Part shown: positions 1 through 5,418 of the stretch, in pieces
Layout of the letters: each line of letters opens with the position of its first letter
Numbering within the stretch: position 1 is the first letter of the stretch
Assembly (NCBI GenBank): GCA_023248365.1
Contig: JAHFER010000113.1
Span: 1-5,864 of the forward strand
Origin: Nitrospirota bacterium
GTDB lineage: Bacteria; Nitrospirota; 9FT-COMBO-42-15; HDB-SIOI813
Length of the DNA: 5,864 nt
Direction of reading: 5' to 3'
Program-made: the position numbers and the translations under genes
The notes under the pieces: generated by a model
Told to the model about the DNA's origin: nothing
Seen by the model: the letters and a program-made list of their open reading frames with translations, nothing else
Databases searched by the model: none

Positions 1-1
1 T

Positions 2-706
2 TTCAGGGATGATATTATGCATTCTATAGACGTATGTGAGGATATTGCAATAAGCCGTGGTTATAACACCTTTACACCTGTAATGCCTTCTGTTATGACA
101 GTTGGAGGCCTGACAGAGATTGAGATGTTCACTGACTTAGTCAGAGGGCACATGATAGGCTCAGGATTTCAGGAGATTATCTCTAACATACTTACATCAA
201 AGGAAGATATTCTGGAAAAGATGTGCCTTACTGAGGGAAAGGTAGTAGAGGTAGATAATGTAATGTCAGCGAATTATTCAGTATTGAGACACTGGGTTGT
301 TCCATCTCTTATGCGTATTGAGGCAGAAAGCATTAAAAGCTTTTTTCCCCACAAGACCTTTGAAACCGGTGAAACAGCTATTCCGGATACTTCGCATAAC
401 CTTTCAAGTAGTACTTTAATAAAATGTGCAGCCATGTTATCTCATCCTGGCGCTAACTTTTCTGAAATTCATTCTGTGTTAGAAATACTGATGTATTATT
501 TGCAGATAGAGTACAGGCTCGTTGCAGGTAATCATAAGTCGTTTATAGAAGGCAGGATGGGATGTGTATATGCCGGCGATAATATAGTTGGTTTAATAGG
601 GGAGATTCATCCGGAGGTACTTCGCAGATGGGATATACACATGCCGTGCAGTGCATTTGAGTTGGATTTAGACAAGCTGCTTAAGTTATATATTGAGAAA
701 AGATAA
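2..706 (+). CDS. pheT: Phenylalanyl-tRNA synthetase beta subunit, archaeal/spirochaete type, C-terminal part (5' end outside window)
   Basis: This is the beta chain of the alpha2-beta2 enzyme that charges tRNA-Phe in the cytoplasm. The reading frame is open from base 2, and the five codons before the first ATG (FRDDI) belong to the family motif xRxDIMHxxDxxEDxAIxxGYN. The ATG at 17 is therefore an internal Met and the gene starts upstream of the window. About 234 residues are visible: the end of the B5 region (2-70), then the catalytic-like core of the beta subunit, including GFQEI near 170, the NxxSxxYSVLR segment near 260-290, and GEIHPEVLRRW followed by AFELDLDKL near 599-680. Bacterial-type PheT (about 800 residues) continues into an FDX-ACB anticodon-binding domain. 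This protein stops right after the FELDLDKLL segment, as archaeal-type chains (about 550 residues) do. The class assignment is inferred from these motifs and the missing C-terminal domain. The pheS partner is not in view. Confidence 0.9.
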   Translation, partial: FRDDIMHSIDVCEDIAISRGYNTFTPVMPSVMTVGGLTEIEMFTDLVRGHMIGSGFQEIISNILTSKEDILEKMCLTEGKVVEVDNVMSANYSVLRHWVVPSLMRIEAESIKSFFPHKTFETGETAIPDTSHNLSSSTLIKCAAMLSHPGANFSEIHSVLEILMYYLQIEYRLVAGNHKSFIEGRMGCVYAGDNIVGLIGEIHPEVLRRWDIHMPCSAFELDLDKLLKLYIEKR

Positions 707-733
707 CTCGCTTGACTTATCTTCTGTTTTTTT
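700..733 (+). terminator. Weak candidate intrinsic terminator after pheT
   Basis: A perfect 7-bp stem pairs AAGATAA (700-706, which includes the pheT stop codon) with TTATCTT (717-723), around a 10-base loop. Three bases later comes a run of seven T (727-733). The stem is almost all A/T, so it would be weak, and the T run does not directly abut it. It overlaps the promoter called at 712-740, so one or both may be incidental. Confidence 0.4.
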
Positions 734-740
734 CTATTAT
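712..740 (+). promoter_or_regulatory. Candidate sigma70-type promoter for the gap-pgk-tpiA-secG cluster
   Basis: The -35 box TTGACT (712-717) and the -10 box TATTAT (735-740) each match the consensus at 5 of 6 bases and are separated by exactly 17 bases. The spacer includes a T tract. Transcription would start near 746-748, at the left edge of the large palindrome, giving a leader of about 215 bases before gap. It lies just after the pheT stop, where a new transcription unit would be expected to begin. It was found by eye only. Confidence 0.6.
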
Positions 741-743
741 CTT

Positions 744-869
744 GGTTGACGCTGAAAAACGCCCATCTGCGGCGTCAGGACTACGGATGTGAACCTCAAC
801 GTACAAAGGAGTACGTCTCGGCTCAAATCATTGTCCTTCCTTGCACCTGGGCATTTTTGAGCGTCAACC
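744..869. repeat. 126-base imperfect palindromic element (MITE-like or REP-like)
   Basis: The left arm (744-770) and right arm (843-869) are reverse complements at 23 of 27 positions, with an unbroken outer 10 bp (GGTTGACGCT / AGCGTCAACC). The centre holds a separate perfect hairpin: ACGTAC (799-804) and GTACGT (811-816) around the loop AAAGGA. CTTGG occurs directly at both edges (741-745 and 869-873), partly overlapping the palindrome ends, and could be a 4-5 base target duplication. No coding capacity is seen. It sits in the pheT-gap spacer, downstream of the candidate promoter. It could be a miniature non-autonomous transposable element, a dispersed palindromic repeat, or a structured leader. 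It has no T run after it, so it is not an ordinary terminator. Confidence 0.7.
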
Positions 870-961
870 TTGGGAAAAGTATTGAACTAACTAATTGAGC
901 TGACATCCGTAAATAATCCGCAAACAGGCTAAGTTACATTTATAATGAAAGGAGTCTTTGT

Positions 962-1963
962 ATGAGTTTGAAAATTGGAATTAATGGATTTGGAAGGATC
1001 GGGAGGAATTTTTTCCGCACGTCTTATAACAATCCGGATATTGAGATTGTAGCTGTTAATGACCTGACAGATTCAAAGACACTCGCACATCTGCTTAAAT
1101 ATGATTCAGTTTTTGGAATTCTCAATGCAGATATCTCAGCAAAGGCAAATGCACTTGTTGTTGATGGAAAGGAAATAAAGATAACTGCAGAGAGGGACCC
1201 TGTAAATATCCCGTGGGGAGACCTCGGAGTAGATATAGTCATTGAATCTACCGGTGTTTTTACAAAGCGGCAGGATGCTGAAAAACATCTTAAGGCCGGG
1301 GCCAAAAAGGTTATAATATCTGCTCCTGCCAAGGACCCTGACCTTACGATTGTAATGGGCGTAAATGAAAATAAATATAACTCAAAGAAACATCACATTA
1401 TCTCAAATGCCTCATGCACTACAAACTGTCTTGCGCCGGTAGTTAAGGTACTGTTAAGCAGTTTTGGAATAAAGCATGGTTTGATGACAACAGTTCATTC
1501 TTACACAAATGATCAGCGTCTCCTTGATCTGCCTCACAAAGATTTGCGCCGTGCGAGGGCTGCCGCAGTATCTCTTATTCCAACATCAACAGGTGCGGCA
1601 AAGGCTATTTCATTAGTTATACCTGAAATGGAAGGAAAGCTTGATGGTATGGCAGTCAGGGTACCGACTCCAAATGTCTCTATGGTTGACCTTGTGGTTG
1701 AACTTGAGAAAGATGCTGATGCGGCAAAGGTAAATGCAGCATTAAAGCGTGCTGCATCCGGAAAACTTAAAGGCATACTTGAGTATACAGAAGAGCCGCT
1801 TGTATCCATTGATTTTAAGGGAAATCCTCATTCTTGCATTGTTGACGGCAGCATAACATCGGTTATTGATAAGCGTATGGTCAAAATTATATCATGGTAT
1901 GACAATGAGTGGGGATATTCTTCAAGGATAAGAGATCTGATATTGTATATGAGTAAACGGTAA
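962..1963 (+). CDS. gap: Glyceraldehyde-3-phosphate dehydrogenase, NAD-dependent type
   Basis: This cytoplasmic enzyme oxidises and phosphorylates glyceraldehyde 3-phosphate to 1,3-bisphosphoglycerate, reducing NAD+. At 333 residues it is full length. The N-terminal Rossmann motif GINGFGRIGRN is at residues 6-16. The catalytic cysteine is Cys152 in SNASCTTNC (148-156) and its partner is His179 in TTVHSYT. Asp34 and the Leu-Pro pair at 190-191 (LLDLPHKDLRRARAA) are the residues usually linked to NAD rather than NADP preference, so this looks like the glycolytic GapA type; cofactor preference is inferred. The C-terminal SWYDNEWGYS (311-320) is conserved. The start is supported by AAAGGAG at 948-954, seven bases before the ATG. 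It is first in a cluster with pgk, tpiA and secG, and is probably driven by the promoter near 712-740. Confidence 0.98.
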   Translation: MSLKIGINGFGRIGRNFFRTSYNNPDIEIVAVNDLTDSKTLAHLLKYDSVFGILNADISAKANALVVDGKEIKITAERDPVNIPWGDLGVDIVIESTGVFTKRQDAEKHLKAGAKKVIISAPAKDPDLTIVMGVNENKYNSKKHHIISNASCTTNCLAPVVKVLLSSFGIKHGLMTTVHSYTNDQRLLDLPHKDLRRARAAAVSLIPTSTGAAKAISLVIPEMEGKLDGMAVRVPTPNVSMVDLVVELEKDADAAKVNAALKRAASGKLKGILEYTEEPLVSIDFKGNPHSCIVDGSITSVIDKRMVKIISWYDNEWGYSSRIRDLILYMSKR

Positions 1964-1990
1964 TGGGTTATGAGTAATGTGTGATGTGTA
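1963..1990 (+). repeat. Heptanucleotide tandem repeat, four ATGNGTN units, after gap
   Basis: Four uninterrupted 7-base units follow one another: ATGGGTT, ATGAGTA, ATGTGTG, ATGTGTA. The first shares its A with the gap stop codon (TAATG). The same 7-base phase can be traced back into the end of gap (ATGAGTA at 1949-1955, then a degenerate AACGGTA at 1956-1962) and forward to a partial unit at 1991. The same repeat recurs at 3300-3313 and, on the other strand, at 5383-5410. Short heptamer tandem repeats of this general kind are known in filamentous cyanobacteria; no relationship is claimed. Confidence 0.8.
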
Positions 1991-1999
1991 ATGAAAATT

Positions 2000-2055
2000 C
2001 CCTCCCCTTCAAGGGGAGGGTCAGGCCTGTCCTGAGCGAAGTCGAAGGGGTGGGG
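2000..2055. repeat. GC-rich composite palindromic repeat in the gap-pgk spacer
   Basis: A perfect 10-bp inverted repeat with a one-base centre (arms 2000-2009 and 2011-2020, C-rich then G-rich) is followed by a 5-bp hairpin, TCAGG (2021-2025) and CCTGA (2031-2035). A second G-rich segment (2044-2054) can pair with the same left arm (2000-2010) at 10 of 11 positions. There is no T run directly at either 3' edge; the ATTTTTAAATTAT stretch starts only after 2057. The block is much richer in G+C than its surroundings, which suggests a dispersed intergenic repeat inserted between the two genes. From memory, similar GC-rich palindromes occur in other bacterial genomes, which I cannot verify here. 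It could also work as an mRNA structure between gap and pgk. Confidence 0.7.
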
Positions 2056-2085
2056 TCATTTTTAAATTATGGAGAACCTGAATAA

Positions 2086-3288
2086 ATGTTAAATAAACTT
2101 ACGATCAGGGATGTTAATATAAGGAATAAGCGTGTCTTTATAAGGGTGGATTTTAATGTTCCCCTGAATTCCGAGCTTAACATTACGGATGATACAAGGA
2201 TACGGTCTTCTTTGCCTACGATTAATTATGCAATAGATGAAGGCGCTAAGGTGATTCTGGCATCACATCTTGGCAGACCAAAGGGGAAGAAAAATCCGGC
2301 ATTCACTATGGCGACTATTGTCAGGAGGCTGCAACGACTACTGAACAAGAATGTTATATTTCTTGATGATTGCATTGGGCCGGAGGTAGAGAAGGCAGTA
2401 AACAGCATGGAATCCGGGGATGTTGTACTCTTAGAGAATTTGAGATTCTATCCTGAAGAGGAGCAAAGTGATGATGGCTTTGCAAAGAAACTTGCTGCAC
2501 TTGCTGATGTTTATGTAAATGATGCCTTTGGGACAAGTCACAGGAGCCATGCCTCGATTACAGGAATAGCAAAATATGTAAGACCTGCTGTAGCAGGTTT
2601 CCTTGTTAAGAAGGAAATGGAGTATATTTCGGATGTAATGGCGAATCCAGTCCGGCCTTTTGTCGCTGTCCTCGGCGGTGCAAAGGTTTCAGGTAAACTC
2701 GGCATGATTGAAAATCTTGAGAAGAAGGTTGATAAGGTAGTAATAGGCGGCGGGATGGCCTTTACCTTTTTAAAGGCTATGGGATATGATGTTGGAAATT
2801 CTCTTGTAGAGCCTGATATGATGGAGATTGCGCTTAAGATATATAACTACGCAAGAGAAAAGGGAATTAAATTTTATCTTCCTGTAGACTGTGTAGTGGC
2901 GCCGAGTATGGATCCTGGTGCAGAGACTATGATAGTTCCTATGCAGGAGATACCAAAAGACTGGAGGGCGCTTGATATTGGCCCGGCCTCTGTCAAACTA
3001 TTTACTGAGGCAATTACAAATGCAAGGACAATACTCTGGAATGGGCCTATGGGTGTATTTGAGATTGATGCCTTTTCCCGCGGGACATTTGCAGTTGCAC
3101 ATGCTATAGCAGAGTCTTATGCCCTTACCATTGTAGGCGGTGGCGATACCGCCAATGCTGTAGACAAGGCAAGAGAATCTGAGAATATGTCATTTATTTC
3201 CACCGGCGGCGGCGCTGTGTTACAGCTTCTGGAAGGAAAACCGCTGGAGGGGATTATGGCGCTTGATGATAGGAAGGAAAAGGAGTAA
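2086..3288 (+). CDS. pgk: Phosphoglycerate kinase
   Basis: This cytoplasmic enzyme transfers phosphate between 1,3-bisphosphoglycerate and ADP, giving 3-phosphoglycerate and ATP. At 400 residues it has the usual bacterial length. The N-domain, which binds phosphoglycerate, shows the signature RVDFNVPL (20-27), HLGRP (61-65), LENLRF (116-121) and DAFGTSHR (147-153). The C-domain, which binds nucleotide, shows GGAKVSGK (197-204), NGPMGVFE (319-326), GGGDTANAVDK (351-361) and STGGGA (372-377). All key segments look intact. The start has GGAG at 2071-2074, a rather long 11 bases before the ATG. The 122-base spacer from gap is filled by the heptamer repeat and a GC-rich palindrome, yet the genes remain collinear. 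It ends in a charged tail, DDRKEKE. Confidence 0.98.
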   Translation: MLNKLTIRDVNIRNKRVFIRVDFNVPLNSELNITDDTRIRSSLPTINYAIDEGAKVILASHLGRPKGKKNPAFTMATIVRRLQRLLNKNVIFLDDCIGPEVEKAVNSMESGDVVLLENLRFYPEEEQSDDGFAKKLAALADVYVNDAFGTSHRSHASITGIAKYVRPAVAGFLVKKEMEYISDVMANPVRPFVAVLGGAKVSGKLGMIENLEKKVDKVVIGGGMAFTFLKAMGYDVGNSLVEPDMMEIALKIYNYAREKGIKFYLPVDCVVAPSMDPGAETMIVPMQEIPKDWRALDIGPASVKLFTEAITNARTILWNGPMGVFEIDAFSRGTFAVAHAIAESYALTIVGGGDTANAVDKARESENMSFISTGGGAVLQLLEGKPLEGIMALDDRKEKE

Positions 3289-3292
3289 AGGT

Positions 3293-3313
3293 ACTGGTAA
3301 TGAGTAATGTGTA
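3293..3313 (+). repeat. Short heptanucleotide repeat in the pgk-tpiA spacer
   Basis: Two exact ATGNGTN units, ATGAGTA (3300-3306) and ATGTGTA (3307-3313), follow a degenerate unit, ACTGGTA (3293-3299). They lie within the 39-base spacer between the pgk stop and the tpiA start, in the same orientation as the copy after gap. Alone this would be too short to call; the recurrence at two other gene junctions is what supports it. Confidence 0.55.
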
Positions 3314-3327
3314 AGAAAGGCAGGTAA

Positions 3328-4104
3328 ATGCAGGATAAACAACGCAGGCCACTGATAATAGCTAACTGGAAGATGAATAAGACGATTATGGAATCTTTGC
3401 AGTTTGTGAGCGATCTCAGGAAGAAATTTAAGGAGATAAATATTAATGGTGCTGATACGGTAATAGCGCCGCCATTTACAGCGTTAAAGGCTGTATCTGA
3501 TTCTATAGCCGGCGAGGAGTCCCTTGCCCTTGCTTCACAGAATATCTTTTGGCAGGAAAAGGGCGCCTTCACCGGAGAAGTATCGCCTGTTATGCTTGTT
3601 GATGCAGGATGCAAATATGTTATAATAGGCCACAGTGAACGGCGTCAGTATTTTGCTGAGACTGATGAAACAGTTAACAAGAAGATAAATGCTGCGCTTA
3701 ATTATAATCTGACACCGGTTTTTTGTGTAGGTGAGTCTTTACAGCAGAGGGAAGAAGAAACAACATTTAAGGTAATCAGGTCTCAGATAGAGGGGGGCCT
3801 TAATGGTTTGAGCGAAGGGGCTGTAAATAGTGTAGTAATTGCCTATGAACCTTTGTGGGCAATCGGTACAGGAAAGACAGCAACACCAGAGCAGGCTGAA
3901 GAGGTGCACGGATTTATCAGGGCCATACTAAGGGAGACATATGGCAGCGGGACATCAGAGACTGTAAGGATACTATACGGCGGGAGTGTTACACCTGAGA
4001 ATATAAACAATTTGATAAACAAACCGGATATTGATGGGGCATTAGTAGGCGGTGCAAGCCTGAATGTTGATTCATTTGTTAAGATTGTAAGCGGATCAAT
4101 TTAG
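3328..4104 (+). CDS. tpiA: Triose-phosphate isomerase
   Basis: This (beta/alpha)8-barrel enzyme interconverts dihydroxyacetone phosphate and glyceraldehyde 3-phosphate, feeding the GAPDH and PGK encoded upstream. At 258 residues it is full length. The substrate-binding Asn13 and Lys15 lie in ANWKMNK (12-18). The electrophile His102 is in IIGHSERR (99-106), and the catalytic base Glu174 is in AYEPLWAIGTGK (172-183), which runs into the mobile loop 6. The phosphate-binding GGS (218-220) and GALVGGASL (237-245) close the active site. The start is preceded by AAAGG at 3316-3320, seven bases before the ATG. It lies 39 bases after pgk and 19 bases before secG, consistent with one transcription unit. 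Confidence 0.98.
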   Translation: MQDKQRRPLIIANWKMNKTIMESLQFVSDLRKKFKEININGADTVIAPPFTALKAVSDSIAGEESLALASQNIFWQEKGAFTGEVSPVMLVDAGCKYVIIGHSERRQYFAETDETVNKKINAALNYNLTPVFCVGESLQQREEETTFKVIRSQIEGGLNGLSEGAVNSVVIAYEPLWAIGTGKTATPEQAEEVHGFIRAILRETYGSGTSETVRILYGGSVTPENINNLINKPDIDGALVGGASLNVDSFVKIVSGSI

Positions 4105-4123
4105 AAATGGAGAATTCAAGAAG

Positions 4124-4522
4124 ATGACAATTTTACTCGTAATAATTCATGTTTTGGTAAGTATATTTCTTGTAGGGGTTGTATTACTGCAATCCGGCAA
4201 AGGGGCGGAGATTGGGGCATCCTTTGGCGCAGCATCGTCCCAGACCATATTTGGGAGCAGAGGGCCTGGAAGCTTTCTGGGAAAACTCACTACTATTGCA
4301 GCAATAATATTTATATTAACATCTTTTTCCCTCGCATTTTTCGGTAAAAGAAAGGTAAGTTCCTCAGTAATTCCAAGTACACCGGATATGCCGCCAATTT
4401 CTACTACAGCTAAACCGGTTGTTCCTGCTGTGCCTGGAGTACAGCCAGTTGCACCAGTACAGAAGACTGCCCCTTCAGCGCCGGCTGTGCCTGTTGCACC
4501 ATCTGCACCTGTAAAGAAGTAG
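4124..4522 (+). CDS. secG: Protein-export membrane protein SecG
   Basis: SecG is a small accessory subunit of the SecYEG inner-membrane channel that aids SecA-driven protein export. The 132-residue product has two hydrophobic segments (about 2-22 and 54-73). Between them is the family's conserved loop, LLQSGKGAEIGASFG (21-35) followed by QTIFGSRG (40-47) and FLGKLT (51-56). Residues 79-132 form a low-complexity tail rich in Pro, Ala, Val and Ser ending in Lys-Lys, which makes the protein longer than the compact 75-110 residues common in the family. GGAG at 4109-4112 lies 11 bases before the ATG. It follows tpiA by 19 bases and is last in the cluster, facing a convergent permease gene. The gap-pgk-tpiA-secG order is widespread in bacteria. 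Confidence 0.95.
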   Translation: MTILLVIIHVLVSIFLVGVVLLQSGKGAEIGASFGAASSQTIFGSRGPGSFLGKLTTIAAIIFILTSFSLAFFGKRKVSSSVIPSTPDMPPISTTAKPVVPAVPGVQPVAPVQKTAPSAPAVPVAPSAPVKK

Positions 4523-4535
4523 GGGGGCAAACCAT

Positions 4536-5396
4536 CTATACCTTCATCCTCGGATCAATCGCATCTCTGATGCCTTCTCCAAGCAGGTTATAGGCGAGTA
4601 CAGTAACCAGTATGGCAAGGCCCGGGAATACAGAGAGCCACCAGGCAATCTCAATATTGTCTTTACCAGCGGTTAAGATGTTTCCCCAGCTTGCTGTTGG
4701 CGGCTGAACTCCTATGCCGAGAAAACTGAGGGCGGACTCAACGAGTATTGCGCCTGCTACTCCAAGAACTGCTGAGACAAGGACAGGCGCCATAGAGTTT
4801 GGGAGGATATGGTTGAATATGATACTGAAGTCTCCGGCCCCTATTGCCCTTGCAGACAATACAAACTCCCTTTCCCGTACTGATAAGACCTCCGCCCTGA
4901 CGAGCCTTGCAACACCCATCCATGAGGTCAGGCCTATTACTATCATTATGTTCCAGATGCCAGGTTCTAAAAAGGCTATTACCGCAAGGAGTAAAAAGAA
5001 TGTCGGAATTGATAACATTATATCTACAAAGCGCATGATTACCCTGTCTGTCCAACCCCTGTAGTATCCTGAAATTGCGCCTAATATAATCCCAATCATT
5101 GTTGAAATACCAACTGCGACAAATCCAACTGACAAGGATATCCTTGCACCCCAAATAATACGGCTTAATATATCCCGGCCTAATTCATCTGTTCCAAAGG
5201 GGTGTGTGATTCCAGGTGGTTCAAGGATATGCCTAACATCAATAGAGTCCGGATTGTAGGGAGAGGCAACAGGTGCAAGGATTGCAATTATGAAGAGTGA
5301 TACAACAATAATGCCCCCTATAAACGCCAGCCTGTTTTTCTTAAACCTCTTCCAGAACAAACTCTTTTGTTTAGTATCTGTCAACCCATTACTCAT
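4536..5396 (-). CDS. Peptide/nickel-type ABC transporter permease, DppC/OppC family
   Basis: This is one of the two inner-membrane permeases of an ABC importer of the dipeptide/oligopeptide/nickel class; the substrate cannot be told from sequence. The 286-residue product has a short cytoplasmic N-terminus with a basic stretch (KRFKKNR, 16-22) before the first membrane span (about 23-45). The family motif HPFGTDELGRDILSR is at 65-79. Further spans lie at about 86-108, 125-143, 147-160, 203-225 and 252-272. The EAA loop that contacts the ATPase is at 181-200 (SARAIGAGDF then IIFNHILPN), and the conserved IDPR is at the C-terminus. The ATG at 5396 lies inside a heptamer repeat. An in-frame TGA just upstream rules out a longer form, and no clear Shine-Dalgarno site is visible. 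It follows the dppB-like gene by 22 bases, so translational coupling is likely. Confidence 0.93.
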   Translation of the reverse strand: MSNGLTDTKQKSLFWKRFKKNRLAFIGGIIVVSLFIIAILAPVASPYNPDSIDVRHILEPPGITHPFGTDELGRDILSRIIWGARISLSVGFVAVGISTMIGIILGAISGYYRGWTDRVIMRFVDIMLSIPTFFLLLAVIAFLEPGIWNIMIVIGLTSWMGVARLVRAEVLSVREREFVLSARAIGAGDFSIIFNHILPNSMAPVLVSAVLGVAGAILVESALSFLGIGVQPPTASWGNILTAGKDNIEIAWWLSVFPGLAILVTVLAYNLLGEGIRDAIDPRMKV

Positions 5397-5410
5397 TACC
5401 CATCACCCAT
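5383..5410 (-). repeat. Heptanucleotide tandem repeat, four ATGNGTN units, spanning the dppC-like start codon
   Basis: Read on the minus strand, four perfect units run from 5410 to 5383: ATGGGTG, ATGGGTA, ATGAGTA, ATGGGTT. The third unit is the start of the dppC-like gene, so the repeat encodes its first residues (MSNG). The array fills most of the 22-base gap after the dppB-like stop codon and extends into the next gene. It has the same unit and the same orientation relative to transcription as the copies after gap and pgk. Confidence 0.8.
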
Positions 5411-5418
5411 AACTTAAC

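Noticed and set aside
17..706. pheT starting at the ATG at 17
   Set aside because: The frame is open upstream and the preceding codons complete a conserved PheT motif, so this Met is internal.
744..869. Large palindrome as an intrinsic terminator or a riboswitch
   Set aside because: No T run follows the right arm, and no known riboswitch core was recognised. The long arms fit a repeat or mobile element better.
782..911. 9-bp inverted repeat TACGGATGT (782-790) / ACATCCGTA (903-911)
   Set aside because: One 9-bp match in a 255-base spacer is within reach of chance, and it crosses the boundary of the stronger palindrome.
941..946. Perfect TATAAT -10 hexamer just upstream of gap
   Set aside because: Transcription would begin at about 953, cutting off the Shine-Dalgarno site, and there is no -35-like hexamer at the right distance. 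It is likely chance in an A/T-rich spacer.
3117..3614. 165-codon open frame on the minus strand across pgk and tpiA
   Set aside because: It lies opposite two clearly conserved genes and shows no family motif or credible start context.
4147..4530. Open frame on the minus strand opposite secG
   Set aside because: It is Gly/Thr/Ala-rich low-complexity sequence mirroring the Pro/Ala tail of SecG, with no recognisable domain. It is a shadow of the real gene.
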